NCBI RefSeq assembly: GCF_900104595.1
Contig: NZ_FNVY01000002.1
Location: 243,515 to 307,514 of the forward strand
Origin: Enterococcus timonensis
GTDB lineage: Bacteria; Bacillota; Bacilli; Lactobacillales; Enterococcaceae
Length of the DNA stretch: 64,000 bases
Direction: 5' to 3'
The notes beneath the pieces are model-generated. The model saw only the letters and a program-made list of their open reading frames with translations, ran no database searches and was not told the DNA's origin. Below, one piece after another: positions 45,215-52,840 of the stretch (its first letter is position 1; the number at the start of each line of letters is the position of its first letter). The translations under genes and the position numbers were made by a program.

Positions 45215-45291
45215 TTACCCAAAATTTTTTCTGCCTGATCAACAGGAAAAATTCAAGTAAATTATTTTAAAAAATGAAGGGACGGAAAAAA

Positions 45292-46242
45292 ATGAAAAAA
45301 CAAAAAATTATTTTAGCAGGATTGATAACAGTAGGCGGTTTATTATTTGCCGGATGTAAAAAAGAAGCAGTGGCGCAAGAGGGACAGATGACAATTGGCG
45401 TCTTGCAGTTGGTGGCTCACCCGTCATTAGATGCGTCTTATGAAGGATTTAAAGAAGGGGTCAAAGAAGGCGGCGTCGATGCGGTTTATATTTATCAAAA
45501 TGCCCAAAACGCCCAAGATAATTTAAAATCCATGGCAGAAAAACTCGTCAAAGATAAACCAGATTTAGTATTAGGCATCTCAACGCCGGCCGCCCAATCA
45601 CTAGCTAACGAAACGCAAGATATTCCTATTGTAGTTACGGCAGTTACTGATTTAGAAGCTTCCAAACTAGTAGCGTCAAATGAGAAACCCGGTGGAAATT
45701 TAACAGGGACTAGTGATGCCGTTCCGGTGGACAAACAAATTGAACTTCTGTTGTCCGTCACTAAAGATCCTGAAACAATCGGTTTAATTTATAATTCTGG
45801 CGAGGCCAACTCTAAAATCCAAGCCGACCTTGCTGAAGCAGAAATTAAAAAAGCTGGTCTTAAAGTGAAAACTGTCACTGTAAATTCCACGAATGATGTG
45901 CAACAAGCTATGACATCACTGGCTAAAGATGTGGAGGGCATTTTTATTCCTACTGACAATACCATGGCTTCAAGTGCGGCCATCGTTGGAGAAATTGCCA
46001 AAAGTGAAAAAGTACCAGTAGTTACCGGTTGGGCAGAAGGAGAAACTGGTGGATTATGTAGTATCGGTATTGATTATTTTGCATTAGGAAAACAAACGGG
46101 CTTAATGGCCGCTAAAATTTTACTAGGAGAAGCGCAACCTAGTGATATGCCAGTGGAAACACAAGAACATTTACAATTAGTTGTCGATGATAAAATGGCT
46201 GAGGCACTAGGAATTGATCCGGCTACGATTCAAGAACCGTAA
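45292..46242 (+). CDS. ABC transporter substrate-binding lipoprotein, TrpX/TyrX-like
   Basis: 316 residues from ATG 45292 (GAAGGGA before it; ATG 45274 in frame overlaps that site). Lipoprotein signal with lipobox FAGC, Cys22. The rest is the ABC_sub_bind family: IGVLQLVAHPSLDASYEGFKEG, VLGISTPAAQSLANET, IPIVVTAVTDLEASKLV, GNLTGTSDAVPVDKQIELL, FIPTDNTMASSAAIVGEIA, and GIDYFALGKQTGLMAAKILLG. Streptococcal relatives take up aromatic amino acids (TrpXYZ-type). No permease or ATPase gene accompanies it; the next gene is leuS. The Phe-rich attenuator upstream supports an aromatic amino acid role. Confidence 0.85.
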   Translation: MKKQKIILAGLITVGGLLFAGCKKEAVAQEGQMTIGVLQLVAHPSLDASYEGFKEGVKEGGVDAVYIYQNAQNAQDNLKSMAEKLVKDKPDLVLGISTPAAQSLANETQDIPIVVTAVTDLEASKLVASNEKPGGNLTGTSDAVPVDKQIELLLSVTKDPETIGLIYNSGEANSKIQADLAEAEIKKAGLKVKTVTVNSTNDVQQAMTSLAKDVEGIFIPTDNTMASSAAIVGEIAKSEKVPVVTGWAEGETGGLCSIGIDYFALGKQTGLMAAKILLGEAQPSDMPVETQEHLQLVVDDKMAEALGIDPATIQEP

Positions 46243-46276
46243 TCAGAGTCTGGATAAATGTTTTATTGCTTGAGCC

Positions 46277-46305
46277 TTGAATTATTCCATAAACTTTGCT
46301 AACAT
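46277..46305 (+). promoter_or_regulatory. Promoter of leuS
   Basis: TTGAAT (46277-46282), 17 bases, TAACAT (46300-46305) with a TGC extension. Confidence 0.65.
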
Positions 46306-46312
46306 AAAGACA

Positions 46313-46520
46313 ATTGAAATGCGGAGTAGTAGGAAACTTTTTTCTTAAAGAGAGTGTATGGTGGTGAAAATACACAGAAAAAAATCTGAACTCGCCGCTA
46401 AAAAGGTCAATCGCGTCGTTGCGTTATCAACTTGTAAGGCAAATTCATATGATGGATTTGTAAAATTAGGTGGTACCACGTGCATTCGTCCTATAGTTGA
46501 AAAACTATAGGACTTTTTTT
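46313..46520 (+). promoter_or_regulatory. T-box leader, leucine specific
   Basis: The T-box sequence TAGGTGGTACCACG is at 46467-46480, followed by the terminator GTCCTATAGTT (46488-46498) with AACTATAGGAC (46503-46513) and T run. The AG box (GAGAGTG) is near 46351 and a plausible specifier is CTC (46391-46393, in GAACTCGC), a Leu codon in agreement with the downstream leuS. Uncharged tRNA(Leu) would stabilise the antiterminator. Confidence 0.92.
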
Positions 46521-46544
46521 TATTTTGAAAGGAGAAAAAAGTTT

Positions 46545-48956
46545 ATGAATTATCAACACAAAGTCATCGAGAAAAAATGGCAAAAATACTGGGCCCAAAC
46601 CAATATGTTTGCCACGCTAGAAGAAAGTTCAAAACCAAAATTTTATGCGCTAGATATGTTTCCTTATCCATCAGGGCAAGGGTTGCACGTAGGACACCCT
46701 GAAGGCTACACAGCCACAGATATTTTATCGCGGATGAAAAGAGCGCAAGGATTTAATGTAATGCATCCCATGGGTTGGGACGCTTTTGGTTTGCCAGCAG
46801 AACAATATGCGCTAGATACTGGTCATGATCCAGCTATTTTTACAGAACAAAATATTGCGACTTTCAAGCGTCAAATCAATTCTCTTGGTTTTTCTTATGA
46901 CTGGAATCGAGAAATTAACACGACTGATCCAAAATATTATAAATGGACGCAATGGATTTTCACAAAATTATATGAAAATGGCTTGGCCTATGAAGCTGAA
47001 GTAGCTGTGAACTGGGTGCCAGAATTGGGCACAGTTATTGCCAATGAAGAAGTTATCGACGGAAAAAGTGAACGAGGCGGTTATGATGTCGTCCGCAAAC
47101 CAATGCGTCAATGGATGTTAAAAATTACTGCTTACGCGGAACGTTTGTTAGATGATTTAGATTTAGTTGATTGGCCAGAAAGTATCAAAGATATGCAACG
47201 CAATTGGATTGGCAAATCAGTGGGCGCAAAAGTAACTTTCAAAGTAGCCAATTCTGATGAAACATTTGAAGTATTTACCACTAGACCGGATACGCTTTTT
47301 GGTGCAACTTATGCTGTCTTAGCACCAGAGTTACCTTTAGTTAAAAAAATCGTCAGTGCCGAGCAAGAAAAAGAAGTTTCTGCTTATATTGAAGAAGCAG
47401 CTAAAAAATCTGATTTGAAACGGACCGATTTGGCCAAAGAAAAATCAGGTGTCTTCACTGGGGCCTATGCAATTAATCCAGTCAACGGGAAAAAAATTCC
47501 TATTTGGATTGCCGATTATGTTTTAGCAAGTTACGGCACCGGGGCTATTATGGCCGTCCCTGCGCACGACGAACGAGATTACGATTTTGCCAAAAAATTT
47601 GATTTGGAAATTATTCCCGTTTTAGCAGGTGGCGATGTAACTACAGCAGCCTATACCGAAGACGGCGTGCATATCAATTCCGAATTTCTTGATGGGTTAA
47701 ATAAAGAAGAAGCGATTGCTACCATTAATGAATGGTTAACTGAAAAAAATGTTGGTCACCAAGAAGTTTCTTATCGCTTAAGAGATTGGTTATTTTCTCG
47801 TCAACGTTATTGGGGCGAACCAATTCCTGTAATTCATTGGGAAGATGGTACCACGACAACTGTGCCGGAAGATGAATTGCCATTGCGTTTGCCAAAAACC
47901 ACCGACATTAAACCATCTGGAACAGGTGAATCACCATTAGCCAATATTACCGATTGGGTAAATGTTGTTGACGAAAAAACTGGGATGCACGGAAAACGAG
48001 AAACCAACACCATGCCACAATGGGCTGGTAGTTCTTGGTATTATTTACGCTTTATCGATCCTCATAATGAGGAATGCCTCGCGGATTTTGAAAAATTAAA
48101 ACATTGGATGCCAGTAGATATTTATATTGGCGGAGCAGAGCATGCGGTTCTGCATTTATTGTACGCTCGTTTTTGGCATAAATTTTTATATGATATTGGT
48201 GTGGTGCCAACGCCAGAACCATTCCAAAAATTATATAATCAAGGAATGCTTTTAGGTGATAATAATGAAAAAATGTCCAAGTCTCGTGGAAATGTTGTTA
48301 ATCCTGATGATGTAGTGGAACAATATGGCGCGGATACTTTGCGTTTATACGAAATGTTTATGGGCCCATTGGACGCTTCGATTCCTTGGAGTGAGAATGG
48401 ACTAGAAGGCGCTCGTAAATTCCTTGATCGTGTTTGGCGTTTAATTGTTGATGAAGATGGCAAAATGCGCGACCGAATTACGAAAGTAAATGACGGTAAA
48501 CTGACTAAAGTCTATCATCAAACAGTAAAAAAAGTGACGGAAGATTTTGAGCAGTTGCGGTTTAATACCGGAATTTCTCAGTTGATGATTTTTGTCAATG
48601 AAGCCAACAAAGACGATTCCTTGCACTATTCTTATATTGAAGGATTTGTCCAAATGCTCGCTCCAGTGGCTCCGCATTTGGCTGAAGAATTATGGGAAAT
48701 TCTTGGCAACACAGAAAGCATTAGCTACGTGCCATGGCCAACTTATGATCCTGAAATGTTAGTGGAAAGCACAGTGGAAGTCATTGTTCAAGTCAACGGC
48801 AAAATGCGCGCTAAATTGACCACTGAAAAAGATTTATCAAAAGAAGAATTAATTGAACTAGCTCAAAATGATCCACAAATTGAAAAATATCTCACGGACC
48901 AAACGATTCGAAAAATCATCGCCGTCCCAAATAAATTAGTCAACTTTGTAATCTAA
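46545..48956 (+). CDS. leuS: Leucyl-tRNA synthetase
   Basis: 803 residues from ATG 46545 (AAAGGAG upstream); frame extends into the T-box terminator but that is not coding. Class I motifs: HIGH as [15 protein letters not shown], the CP1 editing domain with [18 protein letters not shown] and [15 protein letters not shown], and KMSKS as [17 protein letters not shown]-terminal anticodon and ALS domains to [15 protein letters not shown]. Controlled by the T-box. Confidence 0.98.
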   Translation: MNYQHKVIEKKWQKYWAQTNMFATLEESSKPKFYALDMFPYPSGQGLHVGHPEGYTATDILSRMKRAQGFNVMHPMGWDAFGLPAEQYALDTGHDPAIFTEQNIATFKRQINSLGFSYDWNREINTTDPKYYKWTQWIFTKLYENGLAYEAEVAVNWVPELGTVIANEEVIDGKSERGGYDVVRKPMRQWMLKITAYAERLLDDLDLVDWPESIKDMQRNWIGKSVGAKVTFKVANSDETFEVFTTRPDTLFGATYAVLAPELPLVKKIVSAEQEKEVSAYIEEAAKKSDLKRTDLAKEKSGVFTGAYAINPVNGKKIPIWIADYVLASYGTGAIMAVPAHDERDYDFAKKFDLEIIPVLAGGDVTTAAYTEDGVHINSEFLDGLNKEEAIATINEWLTEKNVGHQEVSYRLRDWLFSRQRYWGEPIPVIHWEDGTTTTVPEDELPLRLPKTTDIKPSGTGESPLANITDWVNVVDEKTGMHGKRETNTMPQWAGSSWYYLRFIDPHNEECLADFEKLKHWMPVDIYIGGAEHAVLHLLYARFWHKFLYDIGVVPTPEPFQKLYNQGMLLGDNNEKMSKSRGNVVNPDDVVEQYGADTLRLYEMFMGPLDASIPWSENGLEGARKFLDRVWRLIVDEDGKMRDRITKVNDGKLTKVYHQTVKKVTEDFEQLRFNTGISQLMIFVNEANKDDSLHYSYIEGFVQMLAPVAPHLAEELWEILGNTESISYVPWPTYDPEMLVESTVEVIVQVNGKMRAKLTTEKDLSKEELIELAQNDPQIEKYLTDQTIRKIIAVPNKLVNFVI

Positions 48957-48979
48957 GGATGTCGAAAAGGCGATAGAAA

Positions 48980-49019
48980 AAAAGCTGTTCCCTAAAAAAT
49001 CAGGGAACAGCTTTTTTTT
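48980..49019 (+). terminator. Terminator of leuS
   Basis: AAAGCTGTTCCCT with AGGGAACAGCTTT and eight T. Confidence 0.9.
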
Positions 49020-49020
49020 A

Positions 49021-49533
49021 TACAGATAAATTGTACAAAATTAAGGTGGTAAGTTGGACCGGACGTCCACAAAAATGAATTATGAATAAATTACTTAGAC
49101 TAGATCCCTCTTTTTATTATCAGTATTAATCTTTTACATTGACATCTTTTTGAATGAAAATAAAAAAGGGATAAGTATAAATACTGGATGAATAGGTGAA
49201 AAACTTTAAATTAAAAAAACACAGATAAAAATTTTGTTGACACTCAGAATTGTAAAAGGTACCATTTTTATAAGATGATTTTTAACATCGGTTGAAATTT
49301 TTCAAAAAACATATTTATTGGTGGTTCATGTATGCCGATACCCAAAAAAATATTATTTTTTATTTTGGTCTATTTGTTACATTTTTGATTATAAGCCGTT
49401 CCAAATCCCTAGCTAAAGACCAGTCAATTCTTTTTTAATAGGTTACTAACAGCAACACATAAACTACAATAAAAAATTGGGATAACTTGGCTAAAGATAG
49501 TTGAGATTTTATCTAGAAATGCGGAGTGGACGA
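49021..49533 (+). other. AT-rich region without confident genes
   Basis: About 510 bases very rich in A/T and unlike the neighbouring coding DNA. It holds one promoter-like sequence (TTGACA 49237-49242, 17 bases, TACCAT 49260-49265) and one possible micro-ORF at 49328-49438. No RNA gene, repeat copy or pseudogene was recognised. Confidence 0.5.
49328..49438 (+). CDS. Possible 36-residue membrane peptide
   Basis: ATG 49328 begins a frame of 36 codons with one hydrophobic segment (IIFYFGLFVTFLIIS) followed by a basic stretch SRSKSLAKD, the shape of many small membrane proteins and type I toxins. GGTGG is only three bases before the ATG, so translation is doubtful. A promoter-like sequence lies 63 bases upstream. 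Low confidence. Confidence 0.25.
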   Translation: MYADTQKNIIFYFGLFVTFLIISRSKSLAKDQSILF

Positions 49534-50073
49534 ATGTCTATAAGTAAGAAAACAAAAAGGTTGATCATCCTTAGTCTTATTTTGATTGCAAGTGTTGGGA
49601 TAATTTTTGAACGAGCAATAAGTAGAAGCGATAGAGTTTCTTCTGCAGATTCAAAAAATCAAAATCTATTGCCCACTGTATTTTCCACAGAATATCCTTC
49701 TACTGATGGAAAGAACCACCACCTAGATTATTGGTCAATGAGACCTTCTAGATTATCCGTGGGGTATCCTCCTAAAGGTGAAAATTTATACTATCTAGAC
49801 TATTTAACAATAGGTCCTTACAATATTAACTCGCTCTTTTATAGCCAAGGCGAACGCATTCTACCAAAAGGAAGATGTTATTTAATTAGGCAAGTAGGAA
49901 GCCAAAGATTACTCCTAGCCATTATCGAAATTCCTAAGAATGAAGTGACGGAAAAAGAAATTACCACCTTAATCGAAGAGTTTCAAGCTACTGGTAAGAT
50001 GAAAATTGGTTCACAACAGATTAAAAAAAATCTTTTGCGAGAAATTTTTATACCGTATAAAGTTGAGTTTTGA
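49534..50073 (+). CDS. Hypothetical membrane-anchored or secreted protein
   Basis: 179 residues from ATG 49534 (GGAG eight bases before). N-terminal KKTKRLIILSLILIASVGIIFE is a signal anchor with no lipobox and no clear cleavage site; the remaining ~150 residues are outside the cell. The region has tyrosine-rich repeats of similar form (HHLDYWSMRPSRLSVGYPP, LYYLDYLTIGPYNINSLFY), i.e. L-D-Y-(W/L)-S/T-(M/I)-(R/G)-P in two copies about 30 residues apart. Use of AGA, ATA and TTA codons is higher than around it, suggesting foreign origin. No family recognised. Confidence 0.7.
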   Translation: MSISKKTKRLIILSLILIASVGIIFERAISRSDRVSSADSKNQNLLPTVFSTEYPSTDGKNHHLDYWSMRPSRLSVGYPPKGENLYYLDYLTIGPYNINSLFYSQGERILPKGRCYLIRQVGSQRLLLAIIEIPKNEVTEKEITTLIEEFQATGKMKIGSQQIKKNLLREIFIPYKVEF

Positions 50074-50090
50074 TTCAAAAGTTAAGTAGT

Positions 50091-50126
50091 AAAAGGATTT
50101 CTTGTCAATATAAGAAATCCTTTTTT
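50091..50126. terminator. Bidirectional terminator
   Basis: AAGGATTTCTT with AAGAAATCCTT, T run on the plus strand, between convergent genes. Confidence 0.8.
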
Positions 50127-50140
50127 TATTTTCTCTTTGT

Positions 50141-50851
50141 TTAAAATATGCCCTTTTCCAGTAAGGTCTGGGGTTGATATTTTTTTGTGCTAGAAGATTG
50201 CTCAGCTAAGTTAAGTTGTTGGGCTTTGATTTGATTTAAAACCATAAGACGGTGCTCGGGGTTATTGACGAAATCATAACGATTGCCGTCGATTTTCATT
50301 TTTGGCGTTAAGTGAAATTGTTCAAACCAAATTTGGTAGCGGCGGGTTAATTCGGCGTAATAATTTTTCAACCCAGCATGAACGTCCACTTGCTCGTAAG
50401 GATTGCCCCGCTCTTTGATGCGACTAAGCATTGTTTCTAAGCTTACCTCGATAAAAATCAAAAGGTCGGGACTTTGTTTTTCAGAATTTTCCCCAGCAGC
50501 TAAATGTTCCAATTCACTTAACATAGTGTTCAACAATAAATCGTATTGCGCCACTTGGGAAGCATCAATTCGTCCCAAGTCAGCATTCAAATGAAAAATC
50601 AAACTGTCCTCATAAATCGAACGATCCAAGACGGAATCATTTTTGACGAGTGCTTGTTTCATGGCGATGAAACGTTTATTTAGAAAAAAGATTTGCGACG
50701 GATAAGCATAAGTTTTTGGATCTTTATAAAAAAGTGGGAGCACGAGATTATCATCTACCGTTTCCACAAACGTTTTTCCGGAAAATTCTTGGGCCAGCAA
50801 ATGAGTTAAACTCGTTTTGCCACTGCCGATAGTGCCGGCAACTAAAAGCAT
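50141..50851 (-). CDS. Deoxynucleoside kinase (dGK/dAK type)
   Basis: 236 residues. P-loop AGTIGSGKTSL at the N-terminus, then DRSIYEDSLIFH (DRS motif with the catalytic-site arginine) and IEVSLETMLSRIKERGNPYEQ in the lid region, matching Firmicute dGuo/dAdo kinases of purine deoxynucleoside salvage. The family usually runs to ~215 residues; the C-terminal tail from about 212 is rich in Gln/Ser and may be disordered. AGGAGG precedes the ATG. dCK or dTK2-like specificity is possible. Confidence 0.9.
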   Translation of the reverse strand: MLLVAGTIGSGKTSLTHLLAQEFSGKTFVETVDDNLVLPLFYKDPKTYAYPSQIFFLNKRFIAMKQALVKNDSVLDRSIYEDSLIFHLNADLGRIDASQVAQYDLLLNTMLSELEHLAAGENSEKQSPDLLIFIEVSLETMLSRIKERGNPYEQVDVHAGLKNYYAELTRRYQIWFEQFHLTPKMKIDGNRYDFVNNPEHRLMVLNQIKAQQLNLAEQSSSTKKYQPQTLLEKGIF

Positions 50852-51008
50852 GACGCGCCTCCTTTAATAAATGTAAGATGAACCTATTTTACAAGGAAAA
50901 ATTTCAATAAGCAATTGCTGTTTTCAAATGAAGGTCAAAAAATCAGGTGAAACGCCGAAAAATTGAATGAAATTTAATTTGAAAAACTCGCCTATTTTTT
51001 TAAGAGTT

Positions 51009-51017
51009 TGCTATAAT
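51009..51017 (+). promoter_or_regulatory. Extended -10 promoter of the nfeD-SPFH pair
   Basis: TGC plus TATAAT (51012-51017), no good -35; 39 bases before the start codon. Confidence 0.55.
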
Positions 51018-51055
51018 GAGGGCAGACGAAATCTCCGTCAAAAAGGAGTGACAAA

Positions 51056-51280
51056 TTGGATTACCAGATGCAAAAAACAGTTGGCAAATGTTTTCGTGCT
51101 AAGTCTGATCAATATTTGGGATCGATTAGGATTTATGGTTCGTGGTACGATTACAAAGTGACTGAAGGAACGCCGGAAGTTGGCTCCATGTTGGAAGTGA
51201 CAAATTATTCCCCACGAGAACTTTTTGTGCGGGTCAATAATTATTTATTTGAAAGTGATGTGAATTTCATTGTTGAGTAG
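51056..51280 (+). CDS. Short NfeD-like OB-fold protein
   Basis: 74 residues from TTG 51056 (AAGGAG nine bases upstream). It appears to be only the soluble C-terminal OB fold of NfeD-type proteins (GSIRIYGSWYDYKVTEG, VGSMLEVTNYSPRELFVRV), without the membrane helices of full-length NfeD. Such partners are encoded beside SPFH/stomatin genes, and here the stop overlaps the SPFH start by 11 bases. Role: membrane microdomain assembly partner (family knowledge); assignment rests partly on this context. Confidence 0.7.
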   Translation: MDYQMQKTVGKCFRAKSDQYLGSIRIYGSWYDYKVTEGTPEVGSMLEVTNYSPRELFVRVNNYLFESDVNFIVE

Positions 51281-52214
51281 CCTAATTATTATTGGAATTA
51301 TCGTAATTATCGCCCTTGTTCTGATTTCTAAAATGGTCGTGATCGTTGAACAAGGTGAAGTAAAAGTTGTAGAAAGTTTCGGGAAATATGTGCGCAATTT
51401 GGAACCGGGGTTGCATTTTCTCGTTCCGATTTTGTATAACGTTAAGCGTCGGGTTTCTTTAAAACAAATTCCGATTCAAATTGATCCGCAAAGTGTGATT
51501 ACTAAAGATAATGTTATTGTGGAAATTGATGAAGCCATTAAATATCACGTCACCGACGTTCGGGCGTTTGTTTATGAAAACCAAGATTCTGTTACTAGTA
51601 TGATTCAAGATTGTCAGTCGAATCTGCGGGGGATTATTGGGAAGATGGATTTGAATGCCGTTTTAAATGGGACTGAAGAAATTAATGTCGCCTTGTACGA
51701 AAGTGTCAAAGATATTACCGCCGGCTACGGCTTGTCCATTGATCGGATTAATATTGGGGAAATTTCCGTTTCTGATGAAATTGTCAATTCCATGAATAAA
51801 TTAATTACCGCTAGTCGAGACAAAGAGTCGACGATTACGATTTCTGAAGGGAAGAAGCAGTCGGTTATTTTGGAATCGGAAGCCAAAGCCTCTGAAATGG
51901 AAATTGATTCTGAAGCTCGCGCGAAACAAACAAAAATCGACGCCATGGCCCGCGCTGAACGAATGAGCATTGATGCCACCGCTGAAGCAGAACGAATCCG
52001 CGTCATTACCGAAGCTGAAAAACAAAAAATTATTGAAATCAATCAAGCCATTGAAGCAAGCAAATTAACGCCGGAAGCTTTGCAGTATTTAGGAATCGAA
52101 GCTTTCAAACATGTGGTGGAAAATAACCACAACACCGTCATCATGCCAAGTAATTTAACCGAACTAGGCAATGTCCCTGCTTTAAAAAAATTATGGGACG
52201 CCAGCGAAAAATAA
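51270..52214 (+). CDS. SPFH/stomatin-like membrane protein (paraslipin type)
   Basis: 314 residues, TTG start inside the NfeD-like gene. One N-terminal membrane segment (IIIGIIVIIALVLIS), SPFH domain (VEQGEVKVVESFGKYVRNLEPGLHFLVPI, IQIDPQSVITKDNVIVEIDEAIKYHV, NLRGIIGKMDLNAVLNG), then a helical, Glu/Ala-rich repeat region (residues 190-255, with repeated EAxAxxxxID units) and the stomatin C-terminus EALQYLGIEAFKHV. Scaffolds membrane microdomains. Confidence 0.93.
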   Translation: MLSSLIIIGIIVIIALVLISKMVVIVEQGEVKVVESFGKYVRNLEPGLHFLVPILYNVKRRVSLKQIPIQIDPQSVITKDNVIVEIDEAIKYHVTDVRAFVYENQDSVTSMIQDCQSNLRGIIGKMDLNAVLNGTEEINVALYESVKDITAGYGLSIDRINIGEISVSDEIVNSMNKLITASRDKESTITISEGKKQSVILESEAKASEMEIDSEARAKQTKIDAMARAERMSIDATAEAERIRVITEAEKQKIIEINQAIEASKLTPEALQYLGIEAFKHVVENNHNTVIMPSNLTELGNVPALKKLWDASEK

Positions 52215-52224
52215 GGTAAAAAAA

Positions 52225-52338
52225 GGTTGTGAGAAAAAGCGCAATGGGGCGTAGAGAATTAGGAAAATTTTCCAAAAATCCCGTTTTTGGATTTTAAAAA
52301 TTTTATCTATTCTCCTAGTCACAGCTTTTTTTACACCG
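52225..52338 (+). repeat. Hairpin repeat, single copy
   Basis: 114 bp from GGTTGTGAG to ACACCG, ten bases behind the SPFH stop. Inner block GTAGAGAATTAGGAAAATTT / ATTTTATCTATTCTCCTAG is identical to the copy at 38411, while the outer arms (GAGAAAAAGC / GCTTTTTTT) and apical stem (AAAATCC/GGATTTT) differ but still pair. Confidence 0.8.
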
Positions 52339-52353
52339 ACAATCAAAGGAAAA

Positions 52354-52392
52354 AAAGAAACGCAAAAGATTTTTTCTTTTGCGTTTCTTTTT
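52354..52392. terminator. Bidirectional terminator
   Basis: AAGAAACGCAAAAGA with TCTTTTGCGTTTCTT and T run; between the SPFH gene and the convergent small gene. Confidence 0.85.
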
Positions 52393-52398
52393 CTGTTT

Positions 52399-52695
52399 TT
52401 AATTTCGTTCGCGGACGCTTAGGGCGGTGACATCGTCCAAATAATCAGCAGCGGAACCGACTTGCCAATTTTCTGGTAGATGAAGTAAACTTTTATCCAG
52501 CACTAAATTGCGCCAAATAAATTCTTGCAGGCAAATTTTTTCAACGGCTGCTAAACTTACCTCAGTTGTATTGGCTAAAAAAAGTAAAAGTTTGCTATCT
52601 TCGGCCAGTTGTCCAGAAGTTAAGTTGCGCATAAAAATTTCGGTGACAAATTGCTGCAGTTGTTCATCGCTACAATTTCTAATCTCTTCTAACAC
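52399..52695 (-). CDS. Hypothetical protein, 98 residues
   Basis: GTG 52695 is taken as start because GGAG lies eight bases before it; GTG 52704 would leave no spacing. Mainly alpha-helical, acidic, with leucine-rich segments (LLLFLANTTEVSLAAVEKICLQEFIW) and the tail AADYLDDVTALSVRERN. No membrane segment and no family recognised. Stands alone, divergent from the flippase gene. Confidence 0.6.
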   Translation of the reverse strand: MLEEIRNCSDEQLQQFVTEIFMRNLTSGQLAEDSKLLLFLANTTEVSLAAVEKICLQEFIWRNLVLDKSLLHLPENWQVGSAADYLDDVTALSVRERN

Positions 52696-52840
52696 TAGAA
52701 TCACTCCTTTTCTTCATTATAATCTTTACTTAAGGAAATGCCCAATCTTTAAAGAAATATTTTGTAACCGAAATGTCGTTGAAAGAAGTGAGCCAAACGT
52801 TTAAAATAAAGAAAGTATCTGAAAGAAAGTTGGAAAATTA

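Noticed and set aside
46497-46544. Longer leuS start
   Set aside because: It lies inside the T-box terminator hairpin; ATG 46545 has AAAGGAG upstream and gives the normal LeuRS N-terminus.
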